From contig JAGZJH010000058.1 in the NCBI GenBank assembly GCA_018365815.1, forward strand, positions 1 to 7,051: DNA of 7,051 nt. Reading direction: 5' to 3'. The notes beneath the pieces were generated by a model. It did no database searches. It worked only from the letters and a program-made list of their open reading frames with translations, and was not told the DNA's origin. Position 1 is the stretch's first letter. Every line of letters starts with the position of its first letter. Shown one piece after another: positions 1 through 6,795 of the stretch. The position numbers and the translations under genes were made by a program. This DNA is from Erysipelotrichaceae bacterium (GTDB lineage Bacteria > Bacillota_I > Bacilli_A > Erysipelotrichales > Coprobacillaceae).

Positions 1-58
1 GAGTTCCGGTACTCGGAAATCGCCTATTTTGTGCTTGATGACTTATCCATTTCTGTTT

Positions 59-115
59 GGATATTGGTCAAGACCTTGCCGCATCTGCGGTGCGTAGCAG
101 TCTTTACCAATATCC
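59..115. repeat. Long imperfect hairpin (inverted repeat)
   Basis: The left arm GGATATTGGTCAAGAC (59-74) pairs with GTCTTTACCAATATCC (100-115) with a single mismatch (C69/T105). The stem continues inward through TGC/GCA (77-79 with 97-99) and CGCA/TGCG (80-83 with 91-94), with small bulges at 75-76 and 95-96, to a 7-base loop. About 22 base pairs form in total. There is no T-run on either side, so it does not look like an ordinary terminator. It could be the end structure of a mobile element or a structured RNA. Confidence 0.6.
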
Positions 116-197
116 CAGAGGAAATTATAATTGGGTATGCACAAAAGCGAATCTAAAATATGATTTCCATATCACCGGACAGCTGATGGAAAACTAT

Positions 198-231
198 CCG
201 GAATATTCAATATTCTAGATGAATATTACGG
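198..231. repeat. Short inverted repeat at a composition boundary
   Basis: CCGGAATATTCA (198-209) and TGAATATTACGG (220-231) are inverted copies with one mismatch around a 10-base loop. A shorter nested palindrome, GAATATTCAATATTC, lies at 201-215, and GGAGTAACTCC lies at 230-240. Together they sit exactly where the G+C-richer flank gives way to AT-rich DNA. No T-tract follows, so a terminator role is weak. A boundary or recombination relic is possible but unproven. Confidence 0.4.
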
Positions 232-351
232 AGTAACTCCAGAATAATCATTATATAAATTTAAAAATATTTTTCAAATGTGAGAACATATTTGTTGATA
301 TTATATTTCAAAAGAAATATTTGAGTGAATATTACTAAATATCAAATATTC

Positions 352-411
352 AAGGACAAAAACATACTAAATAAGGACAATATATAAATATTAGAAAGAA
401 TATGTTATAAT
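352..411 (+). promoter_or_regulatory. Candidate activator-dependent promoter, antisense to the XRE gene
   Basis: Two exact copies of AAGGACAA start at 352 and 373, exactly 21 bases (two helical turns) apart. They are followed by an extended -10 element, TGTTATAAT (403-411), with no recognisable -35 box. Paired direct repeats about two turns apart upstream of a promoter lacking a -35 box is the general layout used by LytTR-family activators. The repeat is not a known LytTR consensus. Transcription from here would run into the 3' end of the minus-strand regulator gene as antisense RNA, since no plus-strand gene follows. The region is AT-rich, so a chance match is possible. Elsewhere in 236-411 I see nothing but AT-rich spacer. 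Confidence 0.25.
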
Positions 412-741
412 CTATTCAGTCCAATGGAGTAATTCCTTGAGATGTTGAAGAACAATGTTTTGTTGTTTTGGTGTTAATGAATTAACAATTTGTAGAATTT
501 GGTAACATGCTGGAGTCTGAATGGCGTTTGGAAAATTCAAAAAGTCACATAATAGTTCTTCCAATCCAATATTTAAAACCTGAGAAATATTTAGAAGAGT
601 TTCTAAACTTGTGCTTACCTTACCACATTCAAGACGACTTATAAAACTGGTAGAACAACCAACTAGTTCAGCTAAAGTATCTTGGGTTATTTGAGCATTG
701 ATACGAGCTTGTTTTATTCTAAATCCTATTTTTGCAAACAT
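412..741 (-). CDS. XRE-family helix-turn-helix transcriptional regulator
   Basis: A 109-residue cytoplasmic DNA-binding protein. Residues about 5-62 form an HTH_3/Cro-C1 fold: RIKQARINAQITQDTLAELV, then the recognition helix region CSTSFISRLECGK, then the LETLLNISQVLNI helix typical of the family. The remaining ~45 residues form a short helical tail, perhaps for dimerisation, with no ligand-binding domain. The start at 741 is preferred over an in-frame ATG 39 bases upstream because AAGGAG (747-752 on this strand) lies a few bases before it. The gene is divergent from the lanthipeptide run and shares a 115-base intergenic region with it, so it may regulate that region or itself. Its target is inferred from position only; small XRE proteins are also common on mobile elements. 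Confidence 0.85.
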   Translation of the reverse strand: MFAKIGFRIKQARINAQITQDTLAELVGCSTSFISRLECGKVSTSLETLLNISQVLNIGLEELLCDFLNFPNAIQTPACYQILQIVNSLTPKQQNIVLQHLKELLHWTE

Positions 742-771
742 AATATCTCCTTTTTTATAGTGTATCAGTAG

Positions 772-850
772 TTTGTACAAAAATGAAATAACTAATACGC
801 CTATAATATTTACTAATATGCATACTAGAGGTAAAATATAGGTGGAGGTG
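772..850 (+). promoter_or_regulatory. Divergent control region: -10 box, palindrome, 21-bp direct repeats, RBS
   Basis: The gap between the divergent XRE gene and the 178-residue protein contains a perfect TATAAT at 802-807 with no -35 match at 16-18 bp. A perfect 10-base palindrome TTTGTACAAA lies at 772-781, a possible XRE operator. Two near-identical 11-mers, AACTAATACGC (790-800) and TACTAATATGC (811-821), are 21 bases apart and bracket the -10 box. A strong ribosome binding site GGAGGTG (844-850) precedes the ATG at 857. The sequence suggests a regulated plus-strand promoter whose RNA would start near 814. Which protein binds which element is not shown. Confidence 0.4.
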
Positions 851-856
851 TGAAAG

Positions 857-1393
857 ATGAAATTAAAAAATACATGGATTCAAGGAGATGACATTGATAT
901 ACTAGAAAATAGTGGAAGTAATATTTCATCAATGTGGATGTTCATTATAAAAACATTAATAAAAGAGTATCAGATAACTAATAAAAAAGATTTTCTAGCA
1001 GCAATACAGTTTTGTTTACAAGAATATGTAGGTAAAAGAATAGAATGTGATAAAATAAAAGAAATGTTAAGTGAGGACAATAATATAAGAAATTCTGAGT
1101 TACATAAAATTTTATCTGAGAAGGATTATGGTATAATTAAGATTAAACTAAATTATAATGCAATAGGGGGAGCAATAGGAAAATGGCCTATTAGTAAGTA
1201 TAGAAATTATACAAAAAGTGAAGTTATACAAGATATTATAGAAAAAGTATCAAATAAAAGTATAGGAGAATATGAATATAGTGTTCGTTATGCTAATGGG
1301 GAAAAATATATATCACAGATTAGATTGTATGTACAGGAAAATAAAAGTTACTTGTGTAATATTGTATATCACAGATATTATTTACTTGAATAA
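857..1393 (+). CDS. Hypothetical protein, first gene of the plus-strand run
   Basis: A 178-residue protein that I do not recognise. The start is well supported by GGAGGTG six bases upstream. There is no signal peptide or membrane segment, so it is probably cytoplasmic. Residues about 25-90 look mainly helical and charged. Residues about 91-178 look mixed, with alternating short strands (GIIKIKLNY, YEYSVRYANG, QIRLYVQ, LCNIVYHRYY) around a Gly-rich turn GGAIGKWP at about 104-111. It has three Cys (residues 53, 64 and 167), not arranged as a metal site. It is the first gene ahead of the response regulator, with a 72-base gap and the same AT-rich codon use, so it may be co-transcribed with the two-component genes. 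A regulatory, immunity or accessory role is possible, but nothing in the sequence selects one. Confidence 0.75.
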   Translation: MKLKNTWIQGDDIDILENSGSNISSMWMFIIKTLIKEYQITNKKDFLAAIQFCLQEYVGKRIECDKIKEMLSEDNNIRNSELHKILSEKDYGIIKIKLNYNAIGGAIGKWPISKYRNYTKSEVIQDIIEKVSNKSIGEYEYSVRYANGEKYISQIRLYVQENKSYLCNIVYHRYYLLE

Positions 1394-1465
1394 ATATATG
1401 AAAAAATGAAATTGTTGTAATTGTTAATATTTTTTGAGGTAGATTGTTTGCCAGAAAGGAGAAAA

Positions 1466-2191
1466 ATGCTTCGGTTTGTTTACGTGGAAGATGAAAAACA
1501 TTTTCAAGATGAAGTGAAAACTATTATTGTGCAACATTATGTGGAAAAACAAATGGCGGTAGATATTCAGATATATAATTCAGCAGAAATGTTAAATTAT
1601 GATTTACAAGAGAATAAATATTATGATGTTTATATGTTAGATATTGAGTTAAAAAAAATGGATGATGGATTGAATTTGGCAAAAAAAATAAGAAGATTGC
1701 ATTCATATGCTATTATTATTTTCATAACATCTCATTTGGAATTTGCATTGAAAGGATATGATTATGCAGCATTTCAATTTATAGATAAACAGAAGATAAA
1801 AGAAAAAATCCCAGCAGTGTTGAATTGTGTGGATGAGAAAGTTGCATTACAAAATAAAAATTATTATATAATAAGTACTAATTCTAGATATATAAAAATA
1901 CCATTGGAGGATATAATATATATTTATAAAGAGTCTAAAAATTGTATATTTGTGTGTAAGAATAATGAAACATCTTACGTAAGAGAAACTATACAAAAGA
2001 TACATAGTGATCTTAATGATGAAATGTTTATCTTTGTTAACAGAAGTTATATAGTGAATATTATTCACATTAGAAAAGTTGATTGTAAAGAGGTTTATTT
2101 GGATAATCATGATACTATTGTAATAAGTAGAAATTATTCTTTAAAAGTTAAAGAAGAAGTACATAACTATTGGAGGAAACATATTCATTGA
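1466..2191 (+). CDS. LytTR-family response regulator (AgrA-like)
   Basis: A 241-residue cytoplasmic transcription factor. Residues 1-~120 are a receiver domain: acidic pair E8-D9 (VYVEDE), phospho-acceptor D59 in YMLDIEL, Thr88 in FITSH, and K108 in FIDK. Residues ~135-235 are a LytTR DNA-binding domain, with IKIPLEDIIYIYKESKNC and FVNRSYIVNI as the recognisable core. The start at 1466 is chosen because AGGAG (1457-1461) lies just ahead and the receiver begins immediately; an in-frame ATG 45 bases upstream adds a tail without family support. Its TGA overlaps the kinase start codon by one base, indicating translational coupling. Regulators of this type bind paired direct repeats about two helical turns apart and commonly control peptide-induced bacteriocin or quorum-sensing genes. 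Regulation of this lanthipeptide cluster is inferred from context. Confidence 0.92.
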   Translation: MLRFVYVEDEKHFQDEVKTIIVQHYVEKQMAVDIQIYNSAEMLNYDLQENKYYDVYMLDIELKKMDDGLNLAKKIRRLHSYAIIIFITSHLEFALKGYDYAAFQFIDKQKIKEKIPAVLNCVDEKVALQNKNYYIISTNSRYIKIPLEDIIYIYKESKNCIFVCKNNETSYVRETIQKIHSDLNDEMFIFVNRSYIVNIIHIRKVDCKEVYLDNHDTIVISRNYSLKVKEEVHNYWRKHIH

Positions 2192-3495
2192 TGACTGATT
2201 TTTATAAAGAAATTCAATTTGTATTGTGTGTAATAGAAATATTGGGAGTTTTTGTTTTACTTTCCCATTTTCTAAAAAAGAGGGAATCTATCAAGGGTAG
2301 GAAATTTATTATATGCTTTATTATTGTTTTATTAGCATTAGTAGAAAATTTTAATAGATATATCGTTTATTATTCTACAACACTGACGTTATTTCTGATT
2401 ATAAGTATATTTGTGATTTCGCTAATATTTTATAAGCATAATATTTTGATGTCAATAATTCTAATTACTAACTATTTTTATGTATTAAGTTTACTTGATA
2501 TGCTAGTAATTTCATGTATACATTCAAGTGTATCGTATAACATAGGTTTATATATAGAAACAACATTAGATTATCCAAGAATTTTGCTGATGGTTGTTAC
2601 TAGGAGTTTGACTAGTGGATTTTTATATGTAATATATCGCAAAATAAATATTCATCATATAGAAAGCATAAGAACAAGAAAATATATAAAATTCTTTATG
2701 CCCGTTATTATATTGGAAACAGCAGGATTAAATGGATTTGAATATGTATATATTGATGCTGTTGATCTGACAGCACAATGGATAGAATTTATATTATTGC
2801 TAATATTATTTCTGCTTTTATTTTATATATATGTGATTTATAGAAACGAAAAAGAAAAACTATTGTCTACTCAACTATTATTGGATTCGTTAGAAGTAAA
2901 TTATAATTCTGTTATTAGCTTATACAAGGAAAGAGAGAATATTTATCATGACTTTAAAAATCATATTATTGTTATTAGCAATTTAATTGAATGTGAAGAT
3001 TACAATAAGTTGAAAGAATATATATCTAATTTAAAAGGTCCTATATCAGAAATAGGAGGCATTGTATTATCTTCAAATAATTTAGTAGATATAATATTTA
3101 ATTATAAGTATTTTGAAGCAAAAGAGAAAAATATTAAAATTATGTTTGATGTTGATAAGTTAGAAGATTATAAATTTAATATGAGTGAAAATGAATTATG
3201 TGCTGTGTTTAGTAATGTATTAGATAATGCAATAGAGGCATGTGGGAATATTATAGATATTGAACCTATAATACGAGTGAGTTTAAAAAAGGCAAATGAA
3301 ATGCTCTTCTTTAGAGTTCAAAATCCATGCATGCCATGTAAAAAAAATGTATGGGGAGAGTTTATTTCAACTAAAAATGATAAATTTTTACATGGAATAG
3401 GGTTACGAAGTGTAACAAGTGTAATTGAGAAGTATGATGGTCATATTGTTTATGATGTAGATGGTGATAGTTTTGTGATAGATATAATGATGTAA
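2191..3495 (+). CDS. AgrC-like membrane sensor histidine kinase (GHKL family)
   Basis: A 434-residue sensor kinase of the peptide-sensing type. The first ~217 residues contain six to seven hydrophobic membrane segments (about 8-28, 38-55, 60-81, 85-109, 129-149, 166-186 and 197-217). The cytoplasmic part has the phospho-acceptor motif YHDFKNH with H253, an N-box SNVLDNAIEAC (341-351), and a G-box HGIGLRS (401-407), matching the ATPase of AgrC/ComD-type kinases. The ATG at 2191 is preferred; GGAGG at 2172-2176 is rather far (14 bases), but the ATGA overlap with the regulator supports coupling. An in-frame TTG at 2170 overlaps this Shine-Dalgarno and is less likely. No AgrB/AgrD-type pheromone gene is nearby, so the ligand may be the cluster's own lanthipeptide or a peptide made elsewhere. 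It would phosphorylate the adjacent LytTR regulator. Confidence 0.92.
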   Translation: MTDFYKEIQFVLCVIEILGVFVLLSHFLKKRESIKGRKFIICFIIVLLALVENFNRYIVYYSTTLTLFLIISIFVISLIFYKHNILMSIILITNYFYVLSLLDMLVISCIHSSVSYNIGLYIETTLDYPRILLMVVTRSLTSGFLYVIYRKINIHHIESIRTRKYIKFFMPVIILETAGLNGFEYVYIDAVDLTAQWIEFILLLILFLLLFYIYVIYRNEKEKLLSTQLLLDSLEVNYNSVISLYKERENIYHDFKNHIIVISNLIECEDYNKLKEYISNLKGPISEIGGIVLSSNNLVDIIFNYKYFEAKEKNIKIMFDVDKLEDYKFNMSENELCAVFSNVLDNAIEACGNIIDIEPIIRVSLKKANEMLFFRVQNPCMPCKKNVWGEFISTKNDKFLHGIGLRSVTSVIEKYDGHIVYDVDGDSFVIDIMM

Positions 3496-3563
3496 AAACT
3501 GTAGAATTTATTTAATAGATAATTTCTGCGTGTTTTATAAAAAATACTATATAGGAGGTAGCT
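3496..3563 (+). promoter_or_regulatory. Possible precursor promoter and strong RBS
   Basis: The 68-base gap between the kinase stop and the precursor start has no terminator. It contains weak -10-like sequences, TATAAA (3536-3541) and TACTAT (3545-3550), without a recognisable -35 box, and a strong AGGAGG (3553-3558) five bases before the ATG. Transcription may therefore read through from the kinase or start here under activator control. I found no convincing paired direct repeat for the LytTR protein in this gap. Confidence 0.25.
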
Positions 3564-3719
3564 ATGTACAAAGAAGTGATAAGGCGAGAAGAATTAATGA
3601 AGGTAATAGGAGATGTAGAAAAAGAAAAAAAGATACTTTTAGAAATACAAAATAAAAATACAGAGCAAAAAATAACGCAAGAATTGACAGGCGCTTTTTT
3701 AACTATATTGTGTTGTTAA
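3564..3719 (+). CDS. lanA: Putative class II lanthipeptide precursor peptide
   Basis: A 51-residue peptide starting MYKEVIRREELMKVIGDVEK and ending ELTGAFLTILCC, with a strong AGGAGG five bases upstream. It lies directly ahead of lanM and is followed by a terminator, the usual precursor arrangement. Residues 6-17 fit a double-glycine-type leader: I6, E10, L11, V14 and G16 sit at the -12, -8, -7, -4 and -2 positions, but -1 is D17 instead of Gly, Ala or Ser. Cleavage there would leave a 34-residue core. The only Cys are C50 and C51. There is no Ser, so rings would have to use Thr33, Thr38, Thr42 or Thr47, giving at most two methyllanthionines. The tail TGAFLTILCC resembles the TWAFLATCC end of streptococcin A-FF22 and the lacticin 481 group. 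An alternative cleavage after G43-A44 would leave only seven residues and fits the leader rule poorly. A non-precursor small protein cannot be excluded. Confidence 0.72.
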   Translation: MYKEVIRREELMKVIGDVEKEKKILLEIQNKNTEQKITQELTGAFLTILCC

Positions 3720-3725
3720 TGAAAC

Positions 3726-3761
3726 GGTGGGAGTGATAAAGAGTATTGCTTTCACCTTTTT
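3726..3761 (+). terminator. Rho-independent terminator between precursor and lanM
   Basis: A 13-pair RNA stem (3726-3738 with 3744-3756) including several G-U pairs, a five-base AAGAG loop, and a run of five T (3757-3761). It begins six bases after the precursor stop codon. Such partial terminators between lanA and the modification gene are a known way to keep the peptide transcript more abundant than the enzyme transcript. A TATAAT at 3764-3769 just after it lacks a -35 partner and is probably not a promoter. Confidence 0.75.
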
Positions 3762-3827
3762 CATATAATCAAGTTACTTATTATCGGAATTAAGCTTTTA
3801 GAATTATTAAAGGTGATATAGAAATTT

Positions 3828-6668
3828 ATGAATGTAAAAAAGATATTTGAAAAAATTTATAATGAAGGTTTTTGTTGTTATGAAGAATATGACGAAAATG
3901 TTTTGGGAAACCGGGATTTTATTCCATTTTATCTTCCGTTTATAGGGTATACTCTAAAAGAACTTGATAGAAAAATTCCACAATCTGCTTTTTGGGGAAA
4001 GGAGATTACGAATGATATTGCAAGAGGACTGTTTGCTCGACTAGAACCTTTATGTATTCGTACACTAATTTTGGAGATAAAATTTTGTAAAGAAAATAAG
4101 TTGATACAAGCAAAAGATACAAAAATGGAATATGAAATATTCTTACAGAAGTGTTTGCAAAATTTGACATATATGGAAGAGTTTTGGAGTATATATCCAT
4201 TATTATTGTGTGAAATAATGGAGTCTTGTAATGGGTATGTGTCATTATTACAAAATATGATTGAACGCTTAGAAAAGGATAAGAAAGAAATTATTATTGA
4301 CTTATGTGATGGAAAGAAATTTGAAGCTCTGATAAAAATAGAATTGGATATGGCTGATTATCATGATTCGGGGGAAACCGTGATAAAAATGGTGTTAGAC
4401 AATGGAGTTACTATATATTATAAGCCACAAAAAAACAATTTAAAGAAAACCTACTTAGAATATTTGAAAGTATTGTATAAAGATCAAAATATAGACTCTT
4501 ATGATTATAAAATTATATTTCGTTCGAAATATATTTGGGAAAGAGAAGTTGCTTATAAAGAATGTAATACGCAGATTGAAATAAAAAACTATTTTACTCG
4601 GTTAGGAATAAATTTATTTTTGTGCTATGTAATGGGAATTGCAGACATACATTATGAAAATGTAATTGCTTCGGGCGAATTTCCTGTTCTGATTGATATA
4701 GAAGTTATAAAAAGAAATAAAAATCCTAACATAATGAGTAATATAGAAAAGTTTATGAGTAATTCAGTGCTAAATACAGGGATTTTACCTATTTATATGA
4801 AAGGAACAAATAATACGGTATTTAACGCAGGAATATTAAGAAGTGAAGAAAACTGTAAGGCAATATATGATGTTCCGGTTGTTGTTAATTCAAAAACATC
4901 GGATATAAGAATAGTATATAAAAAGAATGTAGTAAATATGAGCCAGTGTTTACCTAAACTGAATGGTGAAATGGTTAAATTGGAGAAATATTTATATTTT
5001 TTTCTAAAAGGATTTTATAATAGTTTTTGTATATGGGAAAATAAAAGTCTGGAGAAGAAAATAAAAGGAAGTTTAAAAAACACAAATTTTCGATATATTC
5101 TTAGGGCAACTCAAGAATATTCGATGATTTTACTTATTATGGGAAATCCAGAGTATTTGTGTGATATGGGAAAAAGAAATAAGTTAATAGATTCATTACT
5201 ACGACAATCAGGAGAATACAACTCACAAATAATTGAATATGAAAAGAGGAGTTTGCTAAAAGGAAATATACCATATTTTTCACATAATTTCGTGGATTAT
5301 AATTTATATTTTGAGGATACATTGATTCGAAACTATTTTTCAAGTTCAATAGAAATACGAGGAGGAAATACAAAAGAAAATATTTTAAATCAAATAAAAC
5401 TCATAATATTAGCGAGTAATGGATTACTAAATGGTGGAATAAAGAATGCTTACATAACAAAAAAACTGCTAGATTTTAAATACTATAAAATTGATAATAG
5501 CAAGTTATACATTGATTTAGCTATTGATAAAATGGTATGCAAGATTATGAAGAACAATCTATTAGCAGAAGAAAACAATATTGGATGGTGGAATATAGAA
5601 ATGATAGGCAATATTTGGAATATTGTGCCAATGAATATGTACTTGTATGGGGGAATGGCTGGAATGTGCATTTTGTTACATATTTATTATTTGAAAAATC
5701 CTATAGCAAGTATAAAAATTGCAATCAAACAAATAGATCAACAAATGTTTTGTTATACTAAATTTTTATCTAATAGTAAGAAAGAAATGGGTGCATTTAT
5801 TGGTGAATATTCTATTGTATACATGTATCAATATCTATATATTATAACCGAACAGGAAATTTATTTATATTATGCTGAGCAACACTGCAATAAATTACTA
5901 AAAATGGATTTGGAGTCAAAAGGCTATGATTTTGTATCTGGCTGGTCAGGAATAATAATAGTACTTTTGAATATGTATAAGTTGACCCAAAATGAAAACT
6001 TTATATATTGTGCTGAGCATAGAATAAATTTAATGATAGACGAAATAGAAGTAGAGTGTAATTTATATAATAAAGGAAAAGTAAATAAAGTGTGGGGAGG
6101 TTTGGCACATGGATTTAGTGGTGCTGAGTTATGCTTATATAATTATCAAAAAATCACAAATAGTGGTAAATATACAAAATATGTATCAAGAATGATAGAG
6201 TATGAAAATAAGTTATATGATTCAAAAATTAAAAATTGGAAAGATGTTAGAGATACAAATGGTGGAGATAGTGTTGCTTGGTGTCATGGTGCGTCTGGCA
6301 TTTTGTTGGTAAGGACAGTTTTACAAGAAAATAGAGAAATTGCAGATGTTTGTAAGAAAGATATAGAAAAAGCAATGGAGAAAATTATGAGTAATGGGTT
6401 GAGAAAAGGATTTTCTTTATGCCATGGTAATTTTGGAAATGTGCATATTCTGTTAGAAAGTGCGCTGAAGCAAGAAAATGATCAAGTGGTAAAAATATGT
6501 GAGGCATATTTACATAATATGGCTAGGGAAATATATGAAAACAAATTAGAATTATTACCACAAGAAAAGTATACTTTTGGTTTGATGAATGGGATAGCGG
6601 GTTTTATATATGTTCTATTATCAAGAAAAATAAAATTACCAGAAATTTTATTATTAGATATAAAGTAA
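3828..6668 (+). CDS. lanM: Class II lanthipeptide synthetase LanM
   Basis: A 946-residue bifunctional cytoplasmic enzyme that phosphorylates and eliminates Ser/Thr in a precursor, then closes thioether rings with Cys. The N-terminal kinase-like dehydratase domain (about 150-590) keeps the residues known from the CylM structure: D177 and H179 (ADYHDSG), K199 (YKPQ), R422 and T428 (RYILRATQEY), D273, H275 and N278 (DIHYEN), and D290 (LIDIE). The C-terminal LanC-like cyclase (about 600-946) has LYGGMAGM, GLAHGFSG with catalytic-type H761, and zinc ligands C819 (WCHGASG) and C865-H866 (CHGNFG), ending with GLMNGIAG. It therefore looks intact. Its length is close to that of lacticin 481-type LanM proteins (about 920). 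AAAGGTGAT (3809-3817) is the likely ribosome binding site, and expression probably needs read-through of the terminator at 3726-3761. No clear terminator follows the gene. Confidence 0.97.
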   Translation: MNVKKIFEKIYNEGFCCYEEYDENVLGNRDFIPFYLPFIGYTLKELDRKIPQSAFWGKEITNDIARGLFARLEPLCIRTLILEIKFCKENKLIQAKDTKMEYEIFLQKCLQNLTYMEEFWSIYPLLLCEIMESCNGYVSLLQNMIERLEKDKKEIIIDLCDGKKFEALIKIELDMADYHDSGETVIKMVLDNGVTIYYKPQKNNLKKTYLEYLKVLYKDQNIDSYDYKIIFRSKYIWEREVAYKECNTQIEIKNYFTRLGINLFLCYVMGIADIHYENVIASGEFPVLIDIEVIKRNKNPNIMSNIEKFMSNSVLNTGILPIYMKGTNNTVFNAGILRSEENCKAIYDVPVVVNSKTSDIRIVYKKNVVNMSQCLPKLNGEMVKLEKYLYFFLKGFYNSFCIWENKSLEKKIKGSLKNTNFRYILRATQEYSMILLIMGNPEYLCDMGKRNKLIDSLLRQSGEYNSQIIEYEKRSLLKGNIPYFSHNFVDYNLYFEDTLIRNYFSSSIEIRGGNTKENILNQIKLIILASNGLLNGGIKNAYITKKLLDFKYYKIDNSKLYIDLAIDKMVCKIMKNNLLAEENNIGWWNIEMIGNIWNIVPMNMYLYGGMAGMCILLHIYYLKNPIASIKIAIKQIDQQMFCYTKFLSNSKKEMGAFIGEYSIVYMYQYLYIITEQEIYLYYAEQHCNKLLKMDLESKGYDFVSGWSGIIIVLLNMYKLTQNENFIYCAEHRINLMIDEIEVECNLYNKGKVNKVWGGLAHGFSGAELCLYNYQKITNSGKYTKYVSRMIEYENKLYDSKIKNWKDVRDTNGGDSVAWCHGASGILLVRTVLQENREIADVCKKDIEKAMEKIMSNGLRKGFSLCHGNFGNVHILLESALKQENDQVVKICEAYLHNMAREIYENKLELLPQEKYTFGLMNGIAGFIYVLLSRKIKLPEILLLDIK

Positions 6669-6795
6669 AAAATAAATGCCTTATTTATCATAAATGATCT
6701 ATATATCGAAATATAGTGCTATTGCCCCATAAATTAACATAATATTGATGTACTTGCCTGTCTCTGAATTGACCTATATACGGCCATCAGCATAC

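Larger units (their letters stand above)
1..235. other. GC-richer left flank without a convincing gene
   Basis: This stretch is visibly richer in G+C (about 45% in the first 120 bases) than the AT-rich DNA that follows. No complete gene can be supported. On the plus strand frame 1 is open from the window edge to a TAA at 154-156 (51 codons), and frame 3 is open from about 42 to a TAG after the residues ENYPEYSIF. A short open stretch also runs on the minus strand. None has a start codon with a ribosome binding site, and the overlapping frames suggest either a decayed gene or structured non-coding DNA. Two inverted repeats (59-115 and 198-231) lie inside. It could be the worn end of a neighbouring or mobile element; I do not recognise a family. 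Confidence 0.4.

Noticed and set aside
1..156. Plus-strand frame open from the left edge, possibly the C-terminus of a gene
   Set aside because: Competing open frames on both strands and a 57-base hairpin inside make coding uncertain; no domain is recognisable.
1847..2110. Long minus-strand open frame inside the response regulator
   Set aside because: It is antisense to a well-supported LytTR gene, is dominated by Ile, Tyr and Phe from AT-rich codons, and has no family features.
3764..3769. TATAAT as a separate lanM promoter
   Set aside because: No -35 element at usable spacing; the upstream bases belong to the terminator stem and T-run.
3720..3827. A second precursor gene between the first and lanM
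   Set aside because: The only ATG (3719-3721) gives a few codons before a stop; the stretch is a terminator and the lanM leader.
5537..5761. Plus-strand 74-codon frame inside lanM
   Set aside because: Lies in another frame of an intact enzyme gene, with no ribosome binding site and no recognisable domain.
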